A stretch of 64,000 bases of DNA from CAWIMX01 sp963792785 (GTDB lineage: Bacteria > Acidobacteriota > Vicinamibacteria > Vicinamibacterales > CAVVIG01): contig CAWBXO010000001.1 in NCBI GenBank assembly GCA_963792785.1, positions 1,922,001 to 1,986,000 on the forward strand, read 5' to 3'. Both the position numbers and the translations under genes were made by a program. Below are positions 1 to 10,021 of this stretch, in pieces (position 1 is the first letter of the stretch; every line of letters begins with the position of its first letter). The notes below the pieces were generated by a model, which saw only the letters and a list, made by a program, of their open reading frames with translations, was not told where the DNA came from and did not search any database.

Positions 1-2278
1 CGTGGATCGTCGTGATCGCGAACGACGACAGGCGGTACAGGCTGAAGGTCCGATCGAGCAGGTTCTGGTATTCGGGATCCAGCTGCTCGTCGAAGACGTT
101 CGTCCGCTCGAGCTGATAGCTGCCACTCAGCAGCACGTTCGGCGAGACGCGTCGGGTCAGCGTCGCACCGGCACCCCTCCGGGCGTAGTTGAAGCTCGAC
201 CGGATCTGCTGCTCGAGCGTGCCGGTCACCGAGAGATCGGCGTCGGTCCCGCGCACGCGCGGCTCGCGGAACGTCCCGACGACGCGATACTCCACGAAGC
301 CGAATCGCGTGCTGTCGGTCGGCTGCGCCTGGTCCGCGAAGTTCTTCGGCAGGCTGGCGCTCGTGAAAAAGCTGAGCGAGCGGTTCTTGCCGAACAGGTT
401 GCGGCGCGTCATCTCGAACGACGCCCGCGGCGCCACTTCGAAGCGATCCGAGGCCGTGCCGTCGAGCTGCTTGATCGTGCGGGACCGGCCCTCGACGCCG
501 GCGCCGTAGCCGATGGTCGTGGCCGGCGCCTCCTCCACGGTCACGATGAGATCGCGGCGCGCCTCGTCGCCGTGGCTCACCTGGTCGATCACCACGCGGC
601 GGAAGAGGCCGAGCGACGCCAGCCGCCGCTGGCTGTCGACCAGGGCGGCGCGGCCCACCGGATCGCCGGGGCCGAGCTGGAGCTCGCGCTCGATCGTGTC
701 GACGCTGGTCCGCGTATTGCCGACCACGAGCACGTGGTCCACGAAGACGCGTACACCCTCGTGGATCGTGAACGTGATGTCGGCCCGCCCGCCGTCGTCG
801 CCGAACTGCGGCGCGACGGTCACCGCGGCGGTCGGATAGCCCAGATCCGCGTAGTGGACGGCGATCGACTCCCGGTCGGCGGCCAGCTGCGCCGCGACGA
901 ACGGCGCGCCCGGCGCGACGCCGACGACGGCGCGCAGCGCGTCGGTGTCCACGCTGTCGTTGCCGGTGAACGTCACGTCGCCGATGAGCGTCCGCACGCC
1001 CTCGGCCACGGTGATCGTGACGACGAGGTCGATCGAGGCCTCGTCGGCGCCGCGGCCGGCCGGCTCGGTGTCGCCGCTGGCGCGCGCGGCCGAAAAGCCG
1101 CGGCGGCGGTAGAGGGTTTCGATCGAGACCACGTCGGCGTCGAGCGCCGCCTCGGAGAACGGCTCCCCGGCGCGCGTGCGCAGCGCCGGCGCGAGCGTCT
1201 CGAACGGGACGGACGGGTTGCCTGTCACCGCGAACGTCCCGACCCGATACAGCGGCCCGCGCCGCACGTCGAAGGTGATCACCAGTTCGCCGTCGGCCTC
1301 CTCGCTGCGGAAGGGCGCGGCCGCGTCGCGGTAGCCGCGCGCGCGCAGGTACGACTCGATCCGCAGGCTCGAGTCTTCCAGGAGGTCCTGATCCGCGGAT
1401 CCCTCCTCCTCGATGGGCACGAGATTCTTGACGACATCCGACGGCAGCGTGTCGCCGGAGAAGCGCACCTGCACGTGCGGCCCGGTGTCCACGGTCAGCG
1501 TCAGCCGCGCGATGCGGTCGCCGTCCTCGAGCTGAACGCCCGGCGTGAGCGAGGCGAGGTAGTAGCCGAGGCGATGGCGGCCCTCCAGGTAGCGCTCGAC
1601 GCCAGCGTCGAGCGCCTGGCGCTGGTACGGATCGCCCGGCGCCACGTCCAGCTCGTCGAGCAGCGCGTCGCGGGTGATGCCCGCCTCGCCCTGGGTCACG
1701 ATCGTGCCGATCGTCGTCCGCGCGCCCGGCTGGACCGCGAACACCAGCGTCGCGCGATCGGGGTCGTGCCGGATCTCGGTGCGCGTGTCGACGGCGGCGT
1801 GCAGGTAGCCGCGCGCGGCCAGCTCATCGGCGACCGCGCGCGTCAGGTCGGCGACGCGGCCGAGCGAGGGCGACGGCCCGTAGCGCTCCACGACGGCCTG
1901 CCGCAGCCGACCGGCGTCCACGCCGGGACGATCGAGCGCGCCGGTGAACTCGATGCGCGTGACCGGATGCACGGGGCTGAGGTCGTACCGGAGCGCCACG
2001 CCGGCCCCCGAGGGCTCGGCGTCGACGCGCACATCCTCGAAACGCCGCAGGCTGAACAGGTGGCCCACCGTCTCGCGGACATCCGCCATCGCCAGCGGGC
2101 GGCCCACCACGGTCTGCACGACGCTGGTGAGGGCGGGCTCGTCGGTCTCGCGACCCTCGACGACGAGCCGCACCGACACGATCGGCTTGTTCAGGAAGTC
2201 GGCGAGATCAGCGCGCGCCGGCCGCGGCGCGAGCGCGAGCGCCGCCAGGAGCGCGGCGGCCACCCGCCCGGCGCGCAT
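1..2278 (-). CDS. Omp85-family outer-membrane assembly protein (BamA/TamA-like), C-terminus cut by window edge
   Basis: The minus strand reads open for 759 codons from an ATG at 2278 to the window edge. A signal peptide (MRAGRVAAALLAALALA...) is followed by about seven POTRA-like repeats of 70-80 residues, each ending in a beta strand (starts near residues 33, 107, 188, 268, 342, 427 and 508). A 16-stranded barrel then begins near residue 585 (TIGYGAGVEGRS, later MTRRNLFGKNRSLSFF). BamA normally has five POTRAs and TamA three. The start overlaps the tamB stop as TGATG, so it is probably translationally coupled to tamB and acts with it in outer-membrane assembly or lipid transport. Whether it is the TamA partner or the cell's BamA cannot be settled here. 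Confidence 0.9.
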   Translation of the reverse strand, partial: MRAGRVAAALLAALALAPRPARADLADFLNKPIVSVRLVVEGRETDEPALTSVVQTVVGRPLAMADVRETVGHLFSLRRFEDVRVDAEPSGAGVALRYDLSPVHPVTRIEFTGALDRPGVDAGRLRQAVVERYGPSPSLGRVADLTRAVADELAARGYLHAAVDTRTEIRHDPDRATLVFAVQPGARTTIGTIVTQGEAGITRDALLDELDVAPGDPYQRQALDAGVERYLEGRHRLGYYLASLTPGVQLEDGDRIARLTLTVDTGPHVQVRFSGDTLPSDVVKNLVPIEEEGSADQDLLEDSSLRIESYLRARGYRDAAAPFRSEEADGELVITFDVRRGPLYRVGTFAVTGNPSVPFETLAPALRTRAGEPFSEAALDADVVSIETLYRRRGFSAARASGDTEPAGRGADEASIDLVVTITVAEGVRTLIGDVTFTGNDSVDTDALRAVVGVAPGAPFVAAQLAADRESIAVHYADLGYPTAAVTVAPQFGDDGGRADITFTIHEGVRVFVDHVLVVGNTRTSVDTIERELQLGPGDPVGRAALVDSQRRLASLGLFRRVVIDQVSHGDEARRDLIVTVEEAPATTIGYGAGVEGRSRTIKQLDGTASDRFEVAPRASFEMTRRNLFGKNRSLSFFTSASLPKNFADQAQPTDSTRFGFVEYRVVGTFREPRVRGTDADLSVTGTLEQQIRSSFNYARRGAGATLTRRVSPNVLLSGSYQLERTNVFDEQLDPEYQNLLDRTFSLYRLSSFAITTIH

Positions 2279-5200
2279 CAGAACGTATGCCTCACGCGGA
2301 ACTCCAGCGCGTAGGTCTGCGAGTCCTCGTTGCGCGACAGAATCCACGACAATCGGTCGCTCTGGTCGTACTCGAGCAGGATGACCTGATCGTTGATCGA
2401 GGAGGCCAGGCCCAGGCTCCGCGAGAACGTCAGGTACACGCGGTCGGAGATGCGCTTGCCGATCGTCACGCGCGCGGTCGGGTTGAGCCGCGAGGTCTGC
2501 GTGTACGGATCCGTGAAGGACGGCGAGAGCTGGAAAGTGTCCACGCCGAAGGTCTGCTCCACCACGCGTCCCACTTCCGCCGAGATCGAGCCGGTGAGCG
2601 CCTGCGTGGCGCGCGTGGCGAGGATGTCGGTCTCCGCCTGGTTGGGGTTCTGCAGCGCCCGCAGCTCGACGTCGCCCGGCCCCTGCGCCTGGTTGCGGCG
2701 CACGTCGCTCAGCAGCAGCGCGAGCACCTCCGGCTCGGGCAGCGGCGGATCCGAGCGCAGCGGCAGCTGCAGCTGGCTCTGCGTGCCGACCGCGCCCACC
2801 GTCACGAGGTAGGTCTGCCCCGGCACGCGCACGTTGGTCTCGGCCTCGATGTCGAAGAACGGCTCGATGCGCGTCGGGTTCGTGAAGTCGATCGAGCCGT
2901 GCGTGACGCGGTAGCGCCGGCCCTCGAACGTGAGCTCCCCGCGCTCGATGTCGGCGCGGCCGAACAGCACCGGACGCGCGTACGTCCCGCTGAGCGTGAG
3001 GTCCGCGCTGGCCACCAGCCGCACGAGGTTGTTGTTCACGCGCAGCGTCGACGGCACGACGATCCGCAGGTCGTAGCGCAGCGGCGCGAGCGGCGAGGGC
3101 GCCTCGACGTAGGACGCGCCGCCCGAGTCGCTGCCGCCCACCAGGTCGAAGATCGAGCCGGGGGCGGCGAGCGGGCGCGTCCACTCGGCGCTCTGCACGG
3201 TCACGGTGCCGCTGAGCGTCGGCAGGGTGCGCGTGCCGCCCAGCACGAGATCGCCGTCGATCTCCGACCGCACTCCCTCGGGGTAGCGCAGCCGCACGCC
3301 GTCGCCGCGCACGGTGACGTTCAGATCGCCCGGCAGGTAGCCGTCGAAGCCGATGCGCCCGCCGAACTGCAGGTGCCCGCCCCCGAGCGTCGCCGACACG
3401 TCGTCCAGCCGGATGCCGCGCTGGTCGAAGTACACCGTGCCGTTGATCGCGTCGAGCGCCGCGGGCATCGAGAAGTGGCGGATGCGGCCGTTGCTGATCG
3501 TCGCGCTGCCCGAGAAGAGCGGGTTGCGCAGCGGGCCGTCGATCGACGCCGTGAGCTCGGCGCGGCCCGAGCCGCGCATGTCGTCGACGAACGCCTGGAG
3601 AATTCCCAGGTTCGCGTCGCCCACCGTGCGGAGGGCGATCTGCTGCTCGTTCAGGTCCACCGAGCCCGAGACGCGCAGCCGCGTGTCCTCGCCGGCGAGC
3701 TGGAGGTCCTGCACGTCCACACGGTTCCGGTCGAGCGCGATCCGGATGGGCTCCGCGTTGTGCAGCTCGTAGTCGAAGAGCCGCATGTCGAGGCGATCGA
3801 CCGTGGCGTCCACGAGCAGGTGATCCCGATTCGCCAACTCGCCGGCGATGCGCACGCCGCCCGTGGCGACCGCCGTCGTGAACGGCGAGAGCTCGGGCAC
3901 GAACAGGCGCACGTACGGATCGAGCGAGCTGTCGTGGAAGCGGAAGGTCATCTCCGCGTCGAGCTGCGGCGTCAGCGCGATCCGCCCGGTGCCGGTGATC
4001 GCGACGCGCGGCGACGCGGCCTCCACCTCGCCGCTGATCTCGCGGTCGCGCATCAGCAGCGTGCCGAACGCGTGGCCGATGCCCTCCTCCCCGACGAAGA
4101 GGTCCCCCACGTCGAAGCGGACGTCGTAGCGCGGCGCGTCGAAGGTGGCCGTCCCGCTCGCCGTGAAGTTCGCGATGCCCGTGAGCGGCGCCTCCGGAAA
4201 GTGCAGGAGCGCGATCTGCTCCACGGGAATGTGCCGCCCCGCCGCGTTGAAGGAATACGTCGAGTCCCACCCGATGTAGGCCGCGCCCGTCACCGTGCCC
4301 GTGCTCTTCTGGATCGTCACGCCGTCCAGGCGCGCCCCCGTGCCGTCCAGGCGCAGCGCCGCCTCGGCGTGGTCGAACGGCTCAGCCCACGCCGCGCCCT
4401 CGTCGATCGCGAGGTTGCCGAAGCCCACCGGCCGCTGGTATTCGCCCGTGAGGTGGAACTCGCCCGAGAGCAGGCCCGTGAGCGGATACGCGTCGATCTC
4501 GAACGCGTGACGGAGGCTGTCGAGATCGCGCCGCGTCACGCGGAACCGCGCGTCGATCTCGTCGCCCCCGTCGTCGCGCGGGTAGCCGAGCGAGAAGAGC
4601 CCGTCGGTGCGGATCACCGAATCGCCCTCCCGGACGATGCCTCCCTCGACCGTCACGTACCGGTTCTCGACCACCAGGTGCGCCGACCCGTCCCCCCACC
4701 AGGTGTCGAACGCCCGCAGATCCTGGCCGGTGAAATCGCCCTCCACACGCGGGCGGCTGAACTCGCCCGTCATCTCGCCGCGGAACTCGCCGCGCCCGCC
4801 GAACGCCACGGCGCTCGACGGGGATCCGAAGTCCGTGAGGATGCCCGCGAGCACCTCGTCGCTCTCCTGCCAGTCGCGGCTCGTCGCGCGGAACGTGAAC
4901 CGCGTGTCGGGCCCCCACGACGTCTGGCCCTCGAACGCGACGTGCGTCCGCTCGCTCGCGAACAGGCTCGGCCCCACCGTGAGGCCCTCGGGGCCGAAGC
5001 GAAAGGCGATGTCGCTCATCACGGGCACGTGCGCCGGCGGCGGCTCCGCCAGGTACGGCCCCCAGGGGCGCTGGTCGGCGGCGGCCACGGCCGTCCCGAG
5101 CGACGCCGGCATCGGTTGCACGCCGGGCGGCGGCGCCACCGTGATGCGGCCGGTGCCGCGGCGATCCGCGAGGTGACCGATCGGCCACGCGATGGTGAAC

Positions 5201-6387
5201 TGCCCCCCGGCCGCGCCCGCGAACCGCAGGCCGGGCAGCTGCTGGAAATCGCTGAACCGCGCGAGGTCGACGCCCCGGTACGAGACGTCGAAGGTCGAGA
5301 GCGACGGCTGCCCCTCCGCCTGGTGCGCGATCCGGTAGGTCATCGACGTCGAGCCGCCGAGGAAATCCGAGCCGGCGTCCCAGACGCGGAAGCCGTCGCC
5401 GGTCCACTGGAGCCGCCCGTAGAGGCCGGGGAACGGATACGTGCGGGGGCCGGCCGTGACGCCGAGCGCGCGGCTGACGAACGTGCCCGACAGATCGTGC
5501 CCGCCCTTGAAGAGGTGAAAGAGGCCGGTGAAGTCGCCGTCGCCCGTCAGGTCGAACGACTCGCCGGCGAAGAACAGCTCGCGCATCCGCGGGAAGTTGA
5601 CGTGCGACTTCACCTGGTACGTCTGTTCCGGCCAGCGCCCCATGTCGACGTCGCCGGTGACGACGCTCTGCGCGCCGTCGGTGTTCAGATCGATGCGCTC
5701 GAGGCGGAGGTGCCCCTGATCGATCACGAACGCCGCCTGGAAATTGGTCCACATCGGCTCGAAGTCCTGGATGGTGACCGTGCCGCCGGTGAAGCGGGCG
5801 ACGCCGTGGTACTGCGGCAGGTTGCCGATCGTGATGTCGATGTCGTGGCCGGTGTCGACGCTCCAGGGCGTCTGGTGGTCCTCGAACACGAACCGGCCGC
5901 GCGACGCGTGCACGTAGCGCAGCGTCGTCGTGAACGAGCGCCGGCCCGACGAGCCGTCGCCGCGCACGATGCGCGGGAAGCTCTGCTCGTCCTGCCACTG
6001 CTCGACGAGCATCGACCAGTCTGCGATCTCGACGGTGGAGATCACGATCTCGCGGCGCACGAGCGTCCGCCAGTCGAGCGTGACGCCGATGCGGCTCGCG
6101 CTGAAGAACGGCCGGTCGCCGTCGTGGAGGCCGGAGATCAGGATGTCGTCCACCTCGACGCGCCCGGCGAGCATCGCGCTGAACAGGCGCACGTGCAGCC
6201 CGCCGATCGTGACCTTCCGCTCGAGGTAGCGCGAGGCCTGCGCCTCCGCCTGGGCGCGCACGGCGGGGCCGAGGTCGACCGTCATCGTGCTGACGACCAC
6301 CACGGCCAGGGTCACCGCGGCGATGGAGACGGCCAGGCCGAGGTAGCGCACGACCGGGTGACCGCGGAGCCAGGTGTAGAGCTTCAC
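2278..6387 (-). CDS. tamB: TamB-like translocation and assembly module / AsmA-family inner-membrane protein
   Basis: The protein has 1369 residues. It begins with one N-terminal membrane anchor (about residues 14-34, LGLAVSIAAVTLAVVVV), continues as long periplasmic beta-rich repeats typical of bridge-like AsmA/TamB proteins, and ends with the conserved TamB domain (DUF490 type, about residues 1000-1369) finishing in an aromatic YALEFRVRHTF. TamB proteins span the periplasm and work with an Omp85 partner in outer-membrane protein assembly or anterograde phospholipid transport. The stop overlaps the start of the downstream Omp85 gene by one base, and the start overlaps the BCCP stop (ATGA). 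The gene order tamB then Omp85 is reversed from the enterobacterial tamAB order. Confidence 0.9.
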   Translation of the reverse strand: MKLYTWLRGHPVVRYLGLAVSIAAVTLAVVVVSTMTVDLGPAVRAQAEAQASRYLERKVTIGGLHVRLFSAMLAGRVEVDDILISGLHDGDRPFFSASRIGVTLDWRTLVRREIVISTVEIADWSMLVEQWQDEQSFPRIVRGDGSSGRRSFTTTLRYVHASRGRFVFEDHQTPWSVDTGHDIDITIGNLPQYHGVARFTGGTVTIQDFEPMWTNFQAAFVIDQGHLRLERIDLNTDGAQSVVTGDVDMGRWPEQTYQVKSHVNFPRMRELFFAGESFDLTGDGDFTGLFHLFKGGHDLSGTFVSRALGVTAGPRTYPFPGLYGRLQWTGDGFRVWDAGSDFLGGSTSMTYRIAHQAEGQPSLSTFDVSYRGVDLARFSDFQQLPGLRFAGAAGGQFTIAWPIGHLADRRGTGRITVAPPPGVQPMPASLGTAVAAADQRPWGPYLAEPPPAHVPVMSDIAFRFGPEGLTVGPSLFASERTHVAFEGQTSWGPDTRFTFRATSRDWQESDEVLAGILTDFGSPSSAVAFGGRGEFRGEMTGEFSRPRVEGDFTGQDLRAFDTWWGDGSAHLVVENRYVTVEGGIVREGDSVIRTDGLFSLGYPRDDGGDEIDARFRVTRRDLDSLRHAFEIDAYPLTGLLSGEFHLTGEYQRPVGFGNLAIDEGAAWAEPFDHAEAALRLDGTGARLDGVTIQKSTGTVTGAAYIGWDSTYSFNAAGRHIPVEQIALLHFPEAPLTGIANFTASGTATFDAPRYDVRFDVGDLFVGEEGIGHAFGTLLMRDREISGEVEAASPRVAITGTGRIALTPQLDAEMTFRFHDSSLDPYVRLFVPELSPFTTAVATGGVRIAGELANRDHLLVDATVDRLDMRLFDYELHNAEPIRIALDRNRVDVQDLQLAGEDTRLRVSGSVDLNEQQIALRTVGDANLGILQAFVDDMRGSGRAELTASIDGPLRNPLFSGSATISNGRIRHFSMPAALDAINGTVYFDQRGIRLDDVSATLGGGHLQFGGRIGFDGYLPGDLNVTVRGDGVRLRYPEGVRSEIDGDLVLGGTRTLPTLSGTVTVQSAEWTRPLAAPGSIFDLVGGSDSGGASYVEAPSPLAPLRYDLRIVVPSTLRVNNNLVRLVASADLTLSGTYARPVLFGRADIERGELTFEGRRYRVTHGSIDFTNPTRIEPFFDIEAETNVRVPGQTYLVTVGAVGTQSQLQLPLRSDPPLPEPEVLALLLSDVRRNQAQGPGDVELRALQNPNQAETDILATRATQALTGSISAEVGRVVEQTFGVDTFQLSPSFTDPYTQTSRLNPTARVTIGKRISDRVYLTFSRSLGLASSINDQVILLEYDQSDRLSWILSRNEDSQTYALEFRVRHTF

Positions 6388-6946
6388 CGGACGACGACCA
6401 GCAGCGCCCCGGCATCCACCGACGTGCCTTCGCGCACGCGGATCTCCGCTACGGTGCCGTCGCGAGACGCCCGCAGCTCGTTTTCCATCTTCATGGCTTC
6501 CATCACGACCAGCGGCTGCCGCGCGCGCACCGCCTCTCCAGTTTGGACGAGCACGCGCACGATTTTGCCGGGCATCGGGGCCACAATCGGCTGCGGCCCG
6601 TCCCCGGCGGCCGCCGCGTCGCCACCCCAGCGCCGGCGCCCGTTCAGCGCCGCCACCAGCCTCGCGCCGTCCACCCGGATGTCGAGCCGCCCGGGCGTCG
6701 AATCCGGCGCCAGCACGACCTCGTGGCTCTCCCCCCCGCCTCGAACCGGAACCTCCAGAACCTCCGGAACCCCCGGAACCCCAGAACCTCTGGTTTCACC
6801 AGGAGCGAGAGCGTCTGCGCGTCCACCCGGGCCGCATCGACGTGCCACGTGCGCCCGTCGACGCTGACCGCAAAGCCTTCGCCACCGGGCAGGCGCGTGA
6901 CCACGACCTCGCGGGTCCGCCCGTTGACGCCGATCTCGTAGCGCAT
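6384..6946 (-). CDS. Biotin carboxyl carrier protein of an acyl-CoA carboxylase (one apparent frameshift)
   Basis: This biotinyl-lipoyl carrier protein presents the biotin that the upstream biotin carboxylase charges. The C-terminal half carries the biotinylation motif VMEAMKMEN preceded by IVAPMPGKI. The N-terminal half (MRYEIGVNGRTREVVV...) lies in another frame. Adding one base to the C7 run at 6731-6737 joins them into a 187-residue protein with GESHEVVLAPDS following the junction, so a homopolymer deletion is the likely cause. Just before the shift, 6741-6792 holds a low-complexity array of GGAACC/AGAACCTC words that encodes an odd Phe/Arg-rich linker. The start overlaps the accC stop (TGATG) and the stop overlaps the tamB start (ATGA). 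Confidence 0.85.
6741..6792. repeat. GGAACC/AGAACCTC word array inside the BCCP gene
   Basis: About 50 bp consist of near-repeats of GGAACC, AGAACCTC and CCGGAACCCC. A 13-bp word, CCAGAACCTCCGG (6755-6767), recurs exactly at 30527-30539 in the topA-trmFO spacer. Here the array sits inside a coding sequence and makes a linker between the two halves of the carrier protein. Confidence 0.75.
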
Positions 6947-8478
6947 CAGCGCAGGCCCTCGGCCCGCGCCTGGGCCCTCCAGCGGCCGTTCATCGGCGCG
7001 CCGGGCCGGGGGGCGCCGGCCTGGCTCACGCCCGGCCCGCCCCCGGGCACCAGGCTCTGGAGGGCCACCGCCATCGCGGCCACCTCGTCCGCCCCTGGCG
7101 GCGGCACGGCAAACGGTTCGCCCGCCCGCTCCTTCAGAATCTCATCCAGATAGGCCGTATGGAAGCGGCCGTCGAGAAATGCCGGCTGGGCGAACAGCCA
7201 CGTGAAGAACGGGAGCGTGGTGCGGATCCCGGAGACCAGATACTCGCCGAGCGCGCGGCGCATCCGCGCGATCGCGTGCGGCCGATCCTCGCCCCACGCG
7301 ATGAGCTTCGAGATCATCGGGTCGTAGAAGATCGGGACCGCCAGCCCCGCCGCCGCGCCGCTGTCGTCGCGGATGCCCGGCCCGCCCGGCGCGCGAAGCG
7401 CCCGGACGAGCCCGGGCGAAGGCAGGAAGTTGTTGTCCGGGTCCTCGGCGTAGATGCGGCACTCGATGGCATGGCCGCGCGGCGCGATGATCGCGTCGGG
7501 ATCGAGGTCGATCCGCTCGCCCCGGGCGACGCGGATCTGCCAGGCCACGAGGTCGAGCCCGGTGACCATCTCGGTGACCGGGTGCTCGACCTGGAGCCGC
7601 GTGTTCATCTCGAGGAAGTAGAAGCGCCCGTCCTCGTCCAGCAGGAACTCGATCGTGCCCGCGTTGGTGTAGCCGACCGATTGCGCCACCGTCCGCGCGG
7701 CCGCGGTCATCCGGCGCCGCAGGTCCGGCGTCACCGCGAGCGAGGGGCTCTCCTCCACCACCTTCTGATGCCGCCGCTGGATCGAGCACTCGCGCTCGAC
7801 GAACGGCACGACGGTGCCGTGCGCGTCGCCGAGCAGCTGCACCTCGATGTGCCGGGGCCGCGCGAGGCGGCGCTCGAGGTACACGGCGGCGTCGCCGAAG
7901 GCCGTGCCGGCCTCGGAGCGCGCCGCGCGAATCGCCGCGGGCAGGTCCGCCGGATCCGCGACCGTCCGCATGCCCTTGCCCCCGCCGCCCGCGACGGCCT
8001 TCACGAGCAGCGGGAACCCGATGTCCGCCGCCGCGGCGCGGACGCCGGCGTCGTCCAGCCCCGGGTCGAGCGGCTCGCCGGTGCCGGGCACCACGGGCAC
8101 GCCGGCGCGCACGGCCGCGGCGCGCGCGGCCGTCTTGCTGCCCATGAGCGCGATCGCCGCGGGCGACGGCCCGATGAAGGTGAGCCCCGCCGCCTCGACG
8201 GCCGAGGCGAACGCCTCGTTCTCGGCGAGGAAGCCGTAGCCCGGATGGACGGCGTCGGCGCCCGATCGTTTCGCGGCGTCGAGCATCCGGTCGATGCGCA
8301 GATAGCTCTCGCCCGGCGCGCTCGGCCCGATCGGCCACGCCTCGTCGGCGGCGCGCACGTGGAGGGCCGTGCGGTCGCACGCCGAATACACGGCGACCGG
8401 CGACAGGCCCATCTCGCGGCACGCGCGGATGACGCGCACGGCGATTTCGCCGCGGTTGGCGATGAGGATCCTGCGCAT
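6946..8478 (-). CDS. accC: Biotin carboxylase subunit of an acyl-CoA (acetyl/propionyl) carboxylase
   Basis: The enzyme carboxylates biotin on the carrier protein using ATP and bicarbonate. The 510-residue product starts MRRILIANRGEIAVRVIRA, the usual biotin-carboxylase N-terminus. It contains the Gly-rich ATP-grasp loop (KAVAGGGGKGMRTV), ECSIQRRHQK, FLEMNTRLQVEHPVTE and the C-terminal lid (AIECRIYAEDP). Beyond the usual 450 residues there is a Pro/Gly-rich tail. The ATG at 8478 overlaps the carboxyltransferase stop (TGATG), and the stop overlaps the BCCP start. With those neighbours this is a three-subunit acyl-CoA carboxylase; the acyl substrate is not identifiable from sequence. Confidence 0.93.
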   Translation of the reverse strand: MRRILIANRGEIAVRVIRACREMGLSPVAVYSACDRTALHVRAADEAWPIGPSAPGESYLRIDRMLDAAKRSGADAVHPGYGFLAENEAFASAVEAAGLTFIGPSPAAIALMGSKTAARAAAVRAGVPVVPGTGEPLDPGLDDAGVRAAAADIGFPLLVKAVAGGGGKGMRTVADPADLPAAIRAARSEAGTAFGDAAVYLERRLARPRHIEVQLLGDAHGTVVPFVERECSIQRRHQKVVEESPSLAVTPDLRRRMTAAARTVAQSVGYTNAGTIEFLLDEDGRFYFLEMNTRLQVEHPVTEMVTGLDLVAWQIRVARGERIDLDPDAIIAPRGHAIECRIYAEDPDNNFLPSPGLVRALRAPGGPGIRDDSGAAAGLAVPIFYDPMISKLIAWGEDRPHAIARMRRALGEYLVSGIRTTLPFFTWLFAQPAFLDGRFHTAYLDEILKERAGEPFAVPPPGADEVAAMAVALQSLVPGGGPGVSQAGAPRPGAPMNGRWRAQARAEGLR

Positions 8479-10021
8479 CAGAGCGGGATGTTGCCGTGCT
8501 TCTTCGGCGGGTTGTGGTCGCGCTTGTTCTCCAGGTTCCGCAGCGCCGTCACCAGCTTCTGGCGGGTCTCGCGCGGATGGATCACTTCGTCGAGGAAGCC
8601 GCGGCCGGCGGCGATGTAGGGGTTCGCGAACTTCTCGCGGAACTCCGCCACCTTCTGCGCGCGGACCGCGGCGGGGTCCGCCGCCTCTTCGAGCTCGCGC
8701 TTGTACAGGATGTTGACGGCCCCCTCCGGCCCCATCACGGCCAGCTCGGCGGTCGGCCACGCGTAGTTGAAGTCCGTGCGGATGTGCTTGCTCGCCATCA
8801 CGCAGTACGCGCCGCCGTACGCCTTCCGCGTGATCACGGTCACCTTGGGCACGGTGGCCTCGGCGAACGCGTAGAGCAGCTTCGCGCCGTGGCGGATGAT
8901 GCCGCCGAACTCCTGGACCGTGCCGGGCAGGAAGCCGGGCACGTCCTCGAAGGTGACGAGCGGGATGTTGAAGGCGTCGCAGAAGCGCACGAAGCGCGCG
9001 GCCTTCACCGAGGCGTCGATGTCGAGCGTGCCGGCGAGCACGGCCGGCTGGTTCGCCACGATGCCGACCGAGCGGCCGTCGAGGCGCGCGAAGCCGACGA
9101 GGATGTTCCGCGCGAAGTGCTGATGCACCTCGAGGAACCCGCCGTCGTCCACGACGGCGTGGATCACGTCCAGCATGTCGTAGGGCTGGTTGGGCGACGG
9201 CGGCACGATCGCGTCGAGTTCGGGCGTCCTCGCGATCCGGCGGGTCGGCGGTCGGCGCGCGCGGCGCGTCGTCCAGGTTGTTGGACGGGAGGTAGGCCAG
9301 CAGCTCGCGCAGCAGCCCGAGGCATTCGCGGTCGTCGTTCACCGCGAAGTGCGCGACGCCGCTGGTCGCGTTGTGCGTCATGGCGCCGCCGAGTTCTTCT
9401 TTGGTGACGTCCTCGTGGGTGACGGTCCGGATCACGTCGGGCCCGGTCACGAACATGTAGCTCGTGTCGCTGCACCATGATCGTGAAGTCGGTGATCGCC
9501 GGCGAGTACACGGCGCCGCCCGCGCACGGGCCCATGATCGCCGAGATCTGCGGCACGACGCCCGACGCCAGCGTGTTGCGGAGAAAGATGTCGGCGTAGC
9601 CGCCGAGCGAGATCACGCCTTCCTGGATGCGCGCGCCGCCCGAGTCGTTCAGCCCGACGATCGGGGCGCCGAGCCGCATCGCCGCGTCCATGATCTTCAC
9701 GATCTTCGCGGCGTTGGTCTCCGACAGCGACCCGCCGAACACCGTGAAGTCCTGGGCGAAGGCGAACACCTGCCGCCCGTCGATGAGCCCGTGCCCGGCG
9801 ACGACGCCGTCGCCCGGCACGATCTGCTCGTCCATCCCGAAGTCGCGGCAGCGGTGCGTGACGAGCTTGTCCACCTCTTCGAACGTGCCGGGATCGAACA
9901 GCAGATCGATCCGCTCGCGCGCCGTCAGCTTGCCGGCCTCGTGCTGCCGCCGGAGCCGCGCGTCGCCGCCGCCCAGCTCGGCGCGGCGCTCCAGATCTGC
10001 CAGGGTCTTGGAAGAATCCAT
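8478..10021 (-). CDS. Acyl-CoA carboxylase carboxyltransferase subunit (PccB/MmdA type; two apparent frameshifts)
   Basis: This subunit transfers the carboxyl group from biotin to an acyl-CoA, most likely propionyl-CoA given its fused single-chain form. Three frames must be joined: residues from MDSSKTLADLERRAEL to FTIMVQ, then TSYMFVTGPDVIRTVTHE onward, then DPELDAIVPPSPNQPYDMLDVI to HNPPKKHGNIPL. Each junction is explained by one extra base, near 9475 (an extra C after VQ codons on the minus strand) and near 9225. The corrected length is 513 residues, normal for the family. Both oxyanion-hole segments are present (SGGARIQEG and GPCAGGAVYSP; later EFGGIIRHGAK and RKAYGGAYCVM). A GTG 15 bases upstream lies in the repeat array and is not preferred. 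Confidence 0.88.

Noticed and set aside
2287..6867. A 1526-codon open frame on the plus strand, and similar long antisense frames (for example 2-2314, 29970-33602, 46643-49873)
   Set aside because: They are open only because stop codons are rare in GC-rich DNA. Their Arg/Ala/His-rich sequence lacks domains, and they lie opposite tamB, topA and uvrA, which are clearly real.
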